This document shows, in pieces, positions 1 through 7,029 of a DNA stretch of 13,484 bases. Position 1 is the first letter of the stretch. Each line of letters begins with the position of its first letter. The stretch covers positions 1 to 13,484 of the forward strand of contig CALLZA010000781.1 of assembly GCA_937858165.1 (NCBI GenBank), written 5' to 3'. The notes under the pieces were generated by a model. The model ran no database searches. It saw nothing but the letters and a program-made list of their open reading frames with translations, and was not told the origin of the DNA. Source of the stretch: an uncultured Ardenticatenia bacterium. GTDB lineage: Bacteria > Chloroflexota > Anaerolineae > Promineifilales > Promineifilaceae. A program made the translations under genes and the position numbers.

Positions 1-44
1 TTGCCTATCGTGAGTGTGTTTGATTACGTATGATGTTTTTTTTT
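1..44. other. Unplaced leader before adapter, probably non-genomic
   Basis: AT-rich stretch ending in a run of nine T immediately before a synthetic Illumina adapter. Because it lies outside the adapter it cannot be contiguous genomic sequence. It contains TTACGTAT, an 8-base match to the end of a common Oxford Nanopore ligation adapter, so it may be a noisy adapter read-through; the match is short and this is a guess. Confidence 0.5.
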
Positions 45-110
45 CAAGCAGAAGACGGCATACGAGATCTAGTACGGTCTCGTGGGCTCGGAGATGTGTA
101 TAAGAGACAG
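45..110 (+). other. Illumina P7 + i7 index + Nextera transposase adapter (assembly contamination)
   Basis: Bases 45-68 are the P7 flow-cell sequence (begins CAAGCAGAAGACGG). Bases 69-76 (CTAGTACG) match the i7 index portion of the Nextera N702 primer. Bases 77-110 are the Nextera read-2 transposase adapter, ending in the 19-bp Tn5 mosaic end at 92-110 (AGATGTGTATAAGAGACAG). This is a library-construction artefact, not an insertion sequence of the organism. Genomic sequence begins at about 111. Confidence 0.98.
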
Positions 111-130
111 CACGAGAAAGCCAAAGTAAG

Positions 131-1465
131 TCATCGTTGTCTCCTTTGGACGCGCAGAAAGACGCCGGGGTGCGGCTCCAACGTCGCGCCCATGTAGGCG
201 TGGACGCGGCGGCCGGTGCTGCTCAGGTCGAACTGTTGCAGGATGCGTCCCAGCACGACCTTGGCCTCCACCTGGGCAAAGGTCGCGCCGATGCAGACGC
301 GCGGCCCGCCGCCAAAGGGGACGTAGGTGAAGGCCGCCGGCCGCTCCGCCTCGCGGGCGAAGCGCCCCGGTCGGAACTCGTCTGGCGCGTCCCAGTAGCG
401 TTCATCGCGGTGGGTCAGGTAGATGGAGGCCATCAGGCGCGTGCCCGCCTGTAACTGATAGCCGGCAATGACCGCGTCGTGGTTGACAATGCGGTTGCCG
501 ACGTGGATAGGCGGGTAGAGGCGCAGCGCCTCCTTGATGACCGCGTCCAGATACTCCAGGTGCTCGACGTTGGCCGCGGTCGGCTCGGCCGCGCCCAGCA
601 CGGTATCGACCTCGGCCTGGGCGCGGGCCATCACTGCGGGATGTTCGCCGAGCAGGTGTAGCGCCCAGGCCAGCAGGGCGGTGCTGGTGTCGTGCCCGGC
701 GATGAGCATGGTCAAAATCTGGTCGCGGATGAGGTCGTCGGTCATCCCCTGGACGCGGGCAAGCTGGGTCAGCAGGTCGTGGGCCGGCTTCGTCGTGTCG
801 CCCGGCGGTTGGCCGGCCAGTTGCGCCCGCCGTTGGCGGATGATGGCGTAGAGGTAAGCATCCAGTTCGTCCAGCGCGGCCTGGTAGCCGAAGCGGGGCA
901 GGTTGGGCAGGACGATCCACAGACCGGGCGAGATGTACTTGATGGCCCGCAGGATGGGCCGCCACAGCCGTTCCATGTCTGGGCCGAATTCCACGTCGAC
1001 CAGCGTGCCCATGAAGATGAGCAGCGCCAGGCGGCGCATCTCGACCAGCATGTCGCGCGTTGCGCCGTTGGCCCAGCCGGCGGTGACGCGGTCGGTGTAG
1101 GCCAGCATGGCCGGTACGTGGTGGACGACCTGCGGCTTCAGCAGCACCGGCTCCATGTGGCCGCGCAGCCGGGCGTGGCTCTCGCCGTCTTCGACGAGCA
1201 CGCCGTGGCGCAGCAGCTTGGTCACCGGGTCGGTCTCATTGCGGAAGCGCAGGTGTTCGCGTTGCGAGACCATGATTTGGCGATTGCTGTCCGGCCCAAC
1301 CATGACCGCCGGCTGGAAGCCGGGCAGGGTGATGCGAAAGGCCGGGCCGACTTCGTCGCGCATGATAGACATGGCCGTCAGCAGCGAGCGATCGCGGGCC
1401 AGGCCGCGCAGGACGTGGAGGCCGGTCTGCGGCTCGGCCTCGGGCAGGGGGCAGCCGGTGGTCAT
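131..1465 (-). CDS. Cytochrome P450, probable carotenoid oxygenase/hydroxylase
   Basis: Complete 444-residue P450, a normal length for soluble bacterial P450s, with no N-terminal membrane anchor. All hallmark motifs are visible: I-helix AGHDTS (256-261), K-helix EALR with E312 and R315, the PERF-like FRPGRF (364-369), and the heme loop FGGGPRVCIG (384-393) with Cys391 as the predicted heme thiolate ligand. The ATG begins one base after the crtI stop codon, so the two are almost certainly cotranscribed and translationally linked. From that position, and by analogy with CYP175A1 (a beta-carotene hydroxylase of Thermus near crtB), I infer that it hydroxylates or otherwise oxygenates the carotenoid made by the operon. 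The electron donor (ferredoxin and reductase) is not in the window. The P450 call is very secure; the substrate is inference. Only 20 genomic bases follow the stop before the adapter, so any further operon genes are missing. Confidence 0.95.
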   Translation of the reverse strand: MTTGCPLPEAEPQTGLHVLRGLARDRSLLTAMSIMRDEVGPAFRITLPGFQPAVMVGPDSNRQIMVSQREHLRFRNETDPVTKLLRHGVLVEDGESHARLRGHMEPVLLKPQVVHHVPAMLAYTDRVTAGWANGATRDMLVEMRRLALLIFMGTLVDVEFGPDMERLWRPILRAIKYISPGLWIVLPNLPRFGYQAALDELDAYLYAIIRQRRAQLAGQPPGDTTKPAHDLLTQLARVQGMTDDLIRDQILTMLIAGHDTSTALLAWALHLLGEHPAVMARAQAEVDTVLGAAEPTAANVEHLEYLDAVIKEALRLYPPIHVGNRIVNHDAVIAGYQLQAGTRLMASIYLTHRDERYWDAPDEFRPGRFAREAERPAAFTYVPFGGGPRVCIGATFAQVEAKVVLGRILQQFDLSSTGRRVHAYMGATLEPHPGVFLRVQRRQR

Positions 1466-1466
1466 A

Positions 1467-3005
1467 TCAACCTGCCTGGGCCGCCAGTTGCGGCCGGGCG
1501 GCGGGCGCGCGCTGCCCGTCGGCGGCGACGATGAGGTCTTCGGCGATCTTCGACGACGACAGTACGCCGGGCAGCCCCGCGCCGGGGTGGGTTCCCGCGC
1601 CGACGAAGTAGAGGTTGTCGAAGTCCTCGGAGCGGTTGTGTGGCCGGAACCAGGCCGACTGGGTTAGCACCGGCTCGATGGAGAAGGCCGCGCCCAGGTG
1701 GCTGTTGAGCGTCGTCTCAAAGTGGCGCGGGTCGATCATGTGCTCGCTGACGATGTTGGCCTGCAACTCCGGCAGGTAGTTATCTTCCAGGAACTGCATG
1801 ATGGCGTCGCGGTACGGCTTGGCGGCCGTGGCCCAATCGACGTCGGCCCCCAGGTGGGGCACGGGCGACAGGACGTAGAAGCTCTCGTGCCCGTCCGGGG
1901 CGATGGACGGGTCGGTCAGCGTCGGCATGTGCAGATAGAGCGAGAAGTCCTGTGGGAGTTGTTTGGCCTTGAAGATGTCGGCCAGTAGCCCCTGATAGCG
2001 CTCACTCAGGATGATGTTGTGGTGGGCCAGCTTGCCCTCGTGGCGATAGAGCTTCTTGGTGCCGAAGTAGATGACGACCAGCGACATGCTGTAGCGGGTC
2101 AGCTTGCGATAGCGCAGGTCGCTGTTGCGCACGCCGCGCGCCCGGCTGGGGATCATGTTCAGGTAGGTCCAGGCCACGTCGGCGTTGGAGATGACGTGAT
2201 CGGCGCGGTGGGTTGTGCCGTCGGCCAGGCGGATGCCCGTGGCGCGGCGGCCGTCGACGATGATCTCGCTCACCTCGGCGTTGTAGTGGAAGCGCCCGCC
2301 CAACTCCTCGATGAGTTGCACCAGGGCGTTGACCAGCGCGCCCGTGCCGCCCATGACGTAGTGGATGCCCCACTCACGCTCCAGGTAGTGGATCATGGCG
2401 TAGATCGACGACGAATCGAACGGGTTGCCGCCGATGAGCAGCGGGTGGAAGGTGAAGCAGCGGCGCAGGAACTCGTTGTCGATGAACTGCGACACGTAAC
2501 GGTAGACCGACTTATGCGACTGCAGGCGGATGAGGTCAGGAGCGACGCGCAGCATGTCGCCCACGGTTAGGAACGGCTGATCAGCCAGTTCGACAAACCC
2601 CTTCTGGAAGATGGCCTTTGTCGAGCGCATGAAGCGGTGGTAGCCGTCGGCGTCGGCCGGGTTCCACTGGCGAATCTGATCGGCGATGAACTCCGGGTCG
2701 TCGTTGTAGTCGAAGGCGCGGCCGGTGTGGTCGAAGATGCGGTAGAACGGGTCGAGCGGCGTGAACTCGACGTACTCCTCGCGGCGGCGGCCGGCGGCGG
2801 CGAAGATGTCGTCGAACATAAACGGCGCGGTGACGACCGTCGGGCCGCCGTCGAACTTGAAGCCGTCCTGCTCATAGACGTAGGCGCGGCCGCCGGGCTT
2901 GTCGCGCTTCTCGAAGATCTCCACGTCGTAGCCGCGGGCGGCCAGCCGCGCCGCGGCCCCCAGCGCGCCGAAGCCGCTGCCGATGATAATGACTTTCTGT
3001 TTCAT
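1467..3005 (-). CDS. crtI: Phytoene desaturase (CrtI family)
   Basis: A 512-residue FAD-dependent carotenoid desaturase acting on phytoene and its intermediates. The N-terminus is a Rossmann dinucleotide fold with GSGFGALG at 9-16 and an acidic residue (E32) ending the second strand, followed by KPGGRAY (36-42) and FDGGPTVVT (51-59), typical of CrtI. The C-terminal FAD motif is [12 protein letters not shown] at about 469-480. An upstream GTG at 3023 is possible, but I chose the ATG at 3005 because it gives the family-typical start ([11 protein letters not shown]) and has GGGGAG ten bases before it. The number of desaturation steps (neurosporene or lycopene product) cannot be read from sequence. 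It lies downstream of crtB, with a palindromic repeat in the spacer, and one base upstream of the P450 start. CrtO- or CrtD-like relatives are possible alternatives, but the crtB neighbour favours CrtI. Confidence 0.93.
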   Translation of the reverse strand: MKQKVIIIGSGFGALGAAARLAARGYDVEIFEKRDKPGGRAYVYEQDGFKFDGGPTVVTAPFMFDDIFAAAGRRREEYVEFTPLDPFYRIFDHTGRAFDYNDDPEFIADQIRQWNPADADGYHRFMRSTKAIFQKGFVELADQPFLTVGDMLRVAPDLIRLQSHKSVYRYVSQFIDNEFLRRCFTFHPLLIGGNPFDSSSIYAMIHYLEREWGIHYVMGGTGALVNALVQLIEELGGRFHYNAEVSEIIVDGRRATGIRLADGTTHRADHVISNADVAWTYLNMIPSRARGVRNSDLRYRKLTRYSMSLVVIYFGTKKLYRHEGKLAHHNIILSERYQGLLADIFKAKQLPQDFSLYLHMPTLTDPSIAPDGHESFYVLSPVPHLGADVDWATAAKPYRDAIMQFLEDNYLPELQANIVSEHMIDPRHFETTLNSHLGAAFSIEPVLTQSAWFRPHNRSEDFDNLYFVGAGTHPGAGLPGVLSSSKIAEDLIVAADGQRAPAARPQLAAQAG

Positions 3006-3041
3006 TGTGTTTGTGCTCCCCACTCCATCTATTCAAAAGCG

Positions 3042-3095
3042 TCCACAGATTACGCAGATTACACAGAAGATAATCTGTGTAATCTGTGGATCCTC
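3042..3095. repeat. Palindromic 9-mer element, copy 1 (short form)
   Basis: Arms 3042-3061 and 3071-3090 are 20 bases each and pair at 19 of 20 positions (the exception is G opposite T), around a 9-base loop. The core 3044-3088 divides exactly into five 9-mers: CACAGATTA, CGCAGATTA, CACAGAAGA, TAATCTGTG, TAATCTGTG. The right arm is followed by ATCCTCT, a tail shared with the other copies. It sits in the crtB-crtI spacer, two bases from the end of the crtB stop codon, so it should be part of the operon mRNA as a strong hairpin. Confidence 0.9.
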
Positions 3096-3096
3096 T

Positions 3097-4050
3097 CTAG
3101 GCTGTTACTTGCGCGGCGCGGGACCGACGCCAGATGCCGGGCAGAAGGGTCAGTTTGCGACCGTCGCTGGCGCGGGCGCGGCGGTTGAAGACGTCGTAGT
3201 CGTGGGCTTCGATGTCGTCCAGAATGGCGGCGTAGAGCTCGGCCGCGGCCTGGACGGCGAAGCGGCTGCTGCCGCCCAGCAAGGCCACGCCGGGCAGGGC
3301 CTCGGCGAACAACTGGCGCGTCCGGGCGATCTGGAAGCGCATGAACTCGCGCCAGCGGTCATCGACCACGCCGGCGGCGATGTCGTCATCGCCCAGCCCA
3401 TAGGCGGCCAACTCGGCCTCGGGCAGGTAGAGGCGGCCGTTGCGCCAATCTTCGCCCACGTCGCGCAGGATGTTGGTCATCTGTAGAGCTACGCCCAGCT
3501 TGACGGCGTAGGGGATGGCCTCGTTGCCGGCGTAGCCGACGATGTGCATGACCATCAGACCGACGGTGGAGGCGACGGCGTAGCAGTAGTGGGACAGATC
3601 GGCGAACGTTTCGTAGCGTCGCGGGTTCAGGTCGCCGGCCACGCCGTCGAGTAGTTGCTCGGCGTATTGACGCGGAATGTGGTAGCGGACGCAGGTGTCG
3701 GCCCAGGCCAGGGCCACCGGGTCGTCGCCGGGGTTGCTGCCCAGGCTACGCTGGCGCCAGGCGCGCAGGTCGGCCGCCCGGTCGCCGTCGTTGCGGTCGA
3801 CGATGTCGTCGCTGACGCGGCAGAAGGCGTAGAGGGCCTGGATGGCGCGCCGGTGCTCGGCGTGCATGAGGGCTGAGGCAATAAAGAACGTGCGGCTGTG
3901 CTCGCGGGTGATGGCCCGGCACTCCTGATAGGCGCGCCGATACTGGGCGCTCCCGGCTGAAAGCTCTATGCTATGACGCAGGCGGTTTTCCAGCGGGGCG
4001 TAGGCCTGCGCTAGAAGGTTATGTTCCCAGAACTCCAGTTGAGCTGTCAT
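3097..4050 (-). CDS. crtB: Phytoene synthase (squalene/phytoene synthase family)
   Basis: A 317-residue enzyme that condenses two geranylgeranyl diphosphates to phytoene, the committed step of C40 carotenoid synthesis. Both aspartate-rich Mg-diphosphate motifs are intact: DDIVD at 81-85 and NILRDVGED at 193-201 (D197 and D201). HSRTFF at 51-56 and RVSDDIVD fit the family pattern. The ATG at 4050 has a good ribosome binding site (GAGGAG) a few bases upstream and a near-consensus promoter at 4118-4146, so crtB is the first gene of the crtB-crtI-P450 operon. Squalene synthase-like (HpnC/HpnD) enzymes share the fold, but the adjacent crtI supports phytoene synthase. Confidence 0.94.
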   Translation of the reverse strand: MTAQLEFWEHNLLAQAYAPLENRLRHSIELSAGSAQYRRAYQECRAITREHSRTFFIASALMHAEHRRAIQALYAFCRVSDDIVDRNDGDRAADLRAWRQRSLGSNPGDDPVALAWADTCVRYHIPRQYAEQLLDGVAGDLNPRRYETFADLSHYCYAVASTVGLMVMHIVGYAGNEAIPYAVKLGVALQMTNILRDVGEDWRNGRLYLPEAELAAYGLGDDDIAAGVVDDRWREFMRFQIARTRQLFAEALPGVALLGGSSRFAVQAAAELYAAILDDIEAHDYDVFNRRARASDGRKLTLLPGIWRRSRAAQVTA

Positions 4051-4117
4051 CCGCTCTCTCCTCTTTGCCGGTTAACTCTTGGCCAGACAGACCATTATCA
4101 AGACGCTCGATAGTGAC

Positions 4118-4146
4118 AAGATAGCAGATTGCCCAATATTTGTCAA
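4118..4146 (-). promoter_or_regulatory. Sigma-70-type promoter of the carotenoid operon
   Basis: On the minus strand the -35 is TTGACA (4141-4146), the spacer is 17 bases and the -10 is TATCTT (4118-4123). Transcription would start near 4111 and run into crtB, leaving about a 60-base leader. It is one of the best-matching promoter sequences in the window and lies in a local AT-rich patch. Confidence 0.8.
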
Positions 4147-4153
4147 TATATTG
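4144..4153. promoter_or_regulatory. Candidate operator palindrome over the crtB -35 box
   Basis: CAATATATTG is a perfect 10-bp palindrome that overlaps the -35 hexamer by three bases. Imperfect symmetry (ATTTGT left, AACAGTAT right) may extend it. A repressor bound here would block the promoter. No regulator gene is present and palindromes of AT-rich DNA can arise by chance. Confidence 0.35.
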
Positions 4154-4425
4154 TAACAGTATAGCGCAACTTTATTGCCGTGTGAAGGTCCTGGGTGGCC
4201 GTAGATGGCCAACTCCCGCACCCCTCTTTCAGAAGACGGAATAATACCGTCTTTCTGAGAGGTGAGCGAGTGAAGAGGGCAATTAATCCGGCCAAAAAGG
4301 GTCGGTTGTTGGCCAAAAAGCAGAAAAGGGGGTTGGGCGTCTGGCCGTGGGAGGGTAGGGTGGTGGTTAGCGATGGCGCAGAAAGAAGCCGGCCAGTAGC
4401 GCGGGTTGCTTTCCCCGCGCCACGC
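4154..4425. other. Non-coding spacer between the PPOX gene and the crtB promoter
   Basis: With the promoter region this is the longest gene-free stretch (4051-4425, 375 bases). It holds the hairpin at 4223-4262 and a direct repeat of GGCCAAAAAG (4290-4299 and 4311-4320, 21 bases apart). The plus-strand reading frame through it has no ribosome binding site and no recognisable protein, so I see no gene. Confidence 0.6.
4223..4262. repeat. Bulged hairpin downstream of the PPOX gene
   Basis: Arms 4223-4239 and 4247-4262 form three helices, CCTCT/AGAGG, CAGA/TCTG and AGACGG/CCGTCT (15 bp in all), with a TT bulge, a single-T bulge and the 7-base loop AATAATA. It lies between the end of the mttB-GNAT-PPOX operon and the crtB promoter, where a transcription end would be expected, but no U-tract follows on the minus strand. 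It could be a Rho-dependent or processing hairpin. Confidence 0.6.
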
Positions 4426-4857
4426 TCACCAGCCGGCGATGTCGTCCTCGCCGATGATCGTTGCCGGCGAAAGGCGCACCAGCAGTTCGCCGGGGACGGC
4501 GTTGCGCGCGCCGAAGGCGTCGGCCTGCGCTTCGCCCATGTAGCGGCCGCCGATGCGCGTGGCCCAATGGCGCAACTCGTCGAGGTTGTCGCTGAACGTC
4601 ACGGTTCCGTCCACCTTGACGTAGGTGAAGGGCGGAGCCTCGTCATCGACACACAGCGACACCCACGGGCTATGGCGCAGGTTGCGGGCCTTGACCGTCG
4701 TGTGCCAAGTGGTGAAGACGATCTGCTCGCCGTCGCGCTCAAACCAGATGGGCACGACGTGGGGGCGACCGTCGGGTCGCATCGTGGCCAGCTTGCCCGT
4801 GTGGGGCTGGGCCATCATGAACTCCCAGCATTCGGCGCGAGACATCTTTTTGGCCAT
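4426..4857 (-). CDS. PPOX-fold protein, probable F420-dependent oxidoreductase (TIGR03618-like)
   Basis: A 143-residue split-barrel protein of the pyridoxamine 5'-phosphate oxidase-like superfamily. LATMRPDGRPHVVPIWF (23-39), IVFTTWHTTVKARNLRHSPWVSLCVDD (46-72) and the C-terminal RNAVPGELLVRLSP (118-131) are typical of the small actinobacterial and chloroflexal F420-binding members (Rv1155-like). FMN or heme use cannot be excluded from sequence. I chose the ATG at 4857 because GGAAGGAGG lies just upstream; an in-frame ATG at 4884 would add nine residues that overlap that site. It follows the GNAT gene by 54 bases on the same strand and is probably the last gene of the mttB-GNAT-PPOX unit. The physiological substrate is unknown. 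Confidence 0.85.
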   Translation of the reverse strand: MAKKMSRAECWEFMMAQPHTGKLATMRPDGRPHVVPIWFERDGEQIVFTTWHTTVKARNLRHSPWVSLCVDDEAPPFTYVKVDGTVTFSDNLDELRHWATRIGGRYMGEAQADAFGARNAVPGELLVRLSPATIIGEDDIAGW

Positions 4858-4911
4858 GATCCTCCTTCCGTGCTGAGTCCGCATCTGAGGATGCGCACTC
4901 CGCGGCTGGCG

Positions 4912-5463
4912 TTAATCAAGCAAGAGCGCCATTACCAGATCGTCCAGATACTCCCCATCGCGCCGGGCGGCCCGGCGGCGGCGGCCCTCGACTTCAAAGC
5001 CGCACGACTCATAGAGCCGGATGGCGTTCGTATTGCGGACGAAGACGTTGAGTTCGATGCGCGTTACCACACCACCGGCCCGCGCCCAATCGATGGCATA
5101 CGCCATCAGCCGCCGGCCGATGCCGCGGCCGCGGTACCCCCGGCCGACAGTGATGCCCAGCGTCGTCGCGTGGCGCACGTTGCGCCGCTTGCCCCCTTGC
5201 AGCGTCAACTGGCCGACGATGCGTCCGTCAGCCTCGGCCACCAGGAAGAGACTGTTGCTGGCGCGGTTCATCTCGCTGATCATCCGCGCCTCGCTCTCCG
5301 TCGTCGGGTTGAACTCGTCGGCCATCGTGATCAAGTTGATGCCCGGCTCGGCGAAAACGCCGCGTGCGTAGGCAACAATCTGCGCCGCGTCTTCGGGGAG
5401 GGCGCGGCGGATAATGACCTCGTTGCTACCACTGGTCGAGAAAGCCGTCGAAAGAACGTTCAT
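4912..5463 (-). CDS. GNAT-family N-acetyltransferase
   Basis: A 183-residue single-domain GNAT enzyme. The acetyl-CoA pyrophosphate loop is GYRGRGIGRRL (109-119), and the C-terminal NTNAIRLYESCGFEVEGRRR (144-163) is the classic motif B of the RimJ/RimL-like and spermidine/peptide acetyltransferases. Its ATG overlaps the mttB-family stop codon as ATGA (5460-5463), so translation is coupled to the upstream gene, and GAGGGGG in the end of that gene can serve as ribosome binding site. The acceptor substrate (protein N-terminus, polyamine or small amine) cannot be decided. Coupling to a methylamine-type methyltransferase hints at a small amine, but that is speculation. Confidence 0.9.
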   Translation of the reverse strand: MNVLSTAFSTSGSNEVIIRRALPEDAAQIVAYARGVFAEPGINLITMADEFNPTTESEARMISEMNRASNSLFLVAEADGRIVGQLTLQGGKRRNVRHATTLGITVGRGYRGRGIGRRLMAYAIDWARAGGVVTRIELNVFVRNTNAIRLYESCGFEVEGRRRRAARRDGEYLDDLVMALLLD

Positions 5464-6929
5464 GTGCCCCCTCGCCGGTCGATGAACGCCAGACCGCGGG
5501 CCAGAAGGTCGCCGTGGTCATCCGGGGCGGGCGAATCGCGTAGGAGGGCCACGGTGCGATCGCGCAAGACCCGTTGCGCCGCCGGTTGCTGCTCCAGCAG
5601 CCACGTCTCCATGCTCCAGTGAGGATAGAGCGGGCTGGTGTAGTAGCCGGTCTTGTAGCGCTCCAATGTCGAGGGGGTGGTCAGGAAGTGGCCGCCGGGG
5701 CCGGCGTCGTGGATTTCGTCCAGCACGGCGTGGGCGTCGTCGAGTTGGAAGCCGTCGGCAAAGCGCCGCGCCTGGTCGATGATCTCGTGGACGTGGACGA
5801 TGGTCAACGGCGAGATGGCCTTGGAGCCGAGGGTGTCGCCGATGAACGGGGCCAGCCCGCCTTTGGTCAGGCCGAACGACAGGGCGTTGAGCCAGTAGGT
5901 GTCGGCAGCGATGAGGTCCATGCCCCAGCCCGTGCCGCTGCCCGACGTTCCGGTGTGGGGCAGACCGTAGTGGGCCATCATCTCGGCGCAGGCCAGATTG
6001 ATGAGCACGCTCTGCGGGTCGTAGAAGTTCATCATCGTCTTCATGTCGAAGTAGACCGGCAGCATCCCCAGGCTGATCGGCGCGCCGGGCCGAATGAGCT
6101 GGCTGATGGTCAGCCCGGCCAGCAGCTCGGCCAGCAGCAGGGCCAGCGTGCCGGCGGGTGTCAGCGGGGTGGAGGCCCCGGCCATGCTGTAGTTGGAGTA
6201 GATGACCGGCAGGCCGCGCTCCACGGCCACCTTCAGCTTGTCGGCCGTGCCCTCATTGACCACCAGCGGCGAGACGGGGTTGAAGTAGGGCAGCACGAAC
6301 GGCCGCGCTGCCAGATCGCCGTGGAGCATCTCGTACATGTCGAGTACAGCCGGGAACTGCGTCTCGTCCGACACCAGCAGCACCAGCGACTTGGTCGTGT
6401 TGGCGATCATCTCCAGGCTGGCGTAGAGGTCGGTCTGCGCCACCGGCACGTCCTGGACGATGCCGACGGTGGAGATGACGTCGTAGTGGGGCAGGGCGCT
6501 GCCGAGGCGCACCATGTCCTGCATGTGGCGGCGGGTGAAGGGGGTCACGTCGTCGGTCAGCGGGTCCTGGTAGAAGAGCGCTGTGACGCCGATCCCGAAG
6601 CGCAGCCGGTCGTCGCCCAGCCGGAAGATGGGGTTACCCAGCCGGTCGTAGACGGGGATGACCTTCGGCGCGGTACGGAGGGCGTCCTCGATCACCTCCG
6701 ACGGCAGGCGCAGCACGTCGGCCGCGGCCCGCGCGCCGAGCTTGCCCTCCAGGAAGCGCAGGACGCCGGGCGAATCAACGCGGACGCCGGTCTCGGCCAG
6801 GATGCGCAGGGCGTAGCCGTGGACTTGGGCTTTCTGTGCCTCGCTCAGCAACGTCAGGCGGGGGCGTGCGTTGTGGGGCTCGGCTGGGGGGCGATGTCGG
6901 CCGCGTTGGGTGGGTGCTCTGCGACTCAT
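5460..6929 (-). CDS. Trimethylamine methyltransferase (MttB) family protein, non-pyrrolysine type
   Basis: A 489-residue TIM-barrel methyltransferase of the MttB superfamily. Family-typical blocks include LAETGVRVDSPGVLRFL (44-60), the central YGLPHTGTSGSGTGWGMD loop (321-338) and the C-terminal GPGGHFLTTPSTLERYKTGYY (410-430). There is no in-frame UAG, so unlike the archaeal enzyme it has no pyrrolysine. Non-pyrrolysine members such as MtgB demethylate quaternary amines like glycine betaine and pass the methyl to a corrinoid protein. No corrinoid protein or activase is present here, so the substrate is open. The basic, proline-rich first 22 residues are probably disordered. The ATG at 6929 has only a modest GAGG site. 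It begins a unit with the overlapping GNAT gene and the PPOX gene. Confidence 0.88.
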   Translation of the reverse strand: MSRRAPTQRGRHRPPAEPHNARPRLTLLSEAQKAQVHGYALRILAETGVRVDSPGVLRFLEGKLGARAAADVLRLPSEVIEDALRTAPKVIPVYDRLGNPIFRLGDDRLRFGIGVTALFYQDPLTDDVTPFTRRHMQDMVRLGSALPHYDVISTVGIVQDVPVAQTDLYASLEMIANTTKSLVLLVSDETQFPAVLDMYEMLHGDLAARPFVLPYFNPVSPLVVNEGTADKLKVAVERGLPVIYSNYSMAGASTPLTPAGTLALLLAELLAGLTISQLIRPGAPISLGMLPVYFDMKTMMNFYDPQSVLINLACAEMMAHYGLPHTGTSGSGTGWGMDLIAADTYWLNALSFGLTKGGLAPFIGDTLGSKAISPLTIVHVHEIIDQARRFADGFQLDDAHAVLDEIHDAGPGGHFLTTPSTLERYKTGYYTSPLYPHWSMETWLLEQQPAAQRVLRDRTVALLRDSPAPDDHGDLLARGLAFIDRRGGT

Positions 6930-6960
6930 GGGTGGCCTCGGTGGGTGGATGATACAGAAA

Positions 6961-7029
6961 AGAAGAGCTCACGCAAAGGCGCGAAGGGGCAAAGAAGAAT
7001 AAGCCTTCTCACTTTGCGTGAGCTCTTCT
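6961..7029. repeat. 18-bp perfect inverted repeat with tandem 8-mers (second repeat family)
   Basis: Arms 6961-6978 (AGAAGAGCTCACGCAAAG) and 7012-7029 are perfect reverse complements over 18 bp. An inner GAAGG/CCTTC pair (6983-6987 with 7004-7008) can extend the stem. From 6971 the left side reads as three 8-mers: ACGCAAAG, GCGCGAAG, GGGCAAAG. The right arm reaches the last base of the elp3 stop codon. On the minus strand the stem is followed by a T-rich stretch (TTTTCTG), so it may also end elp3 transcription. Its sequence is unrelated to the CACAGATTA family elsewhere in the window. Confidence 0.88.

Noticed and set aside
45..110. Mosaic end at 92-110 as evidence of a resident Tn5-type transposon
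   Set aside because: It is embedded in P7 and index sequence, so it comes from the Nextera library kit.
2983..3188. Short peptides read from the repeat at 3042-3095 (for example ...DYADYTEDNLCNLWI...)
   Set aside because: They are translations of the palindromic repeat, with no start signal, and similar strings arise from every copy.
5460..6929. Pyrrolysine-dependent MttB
   Set aside because: No in-frame UAG occurs and the frame is open from start to a TGA stop at full length, so it belongs to the non-pyrrolysine group.
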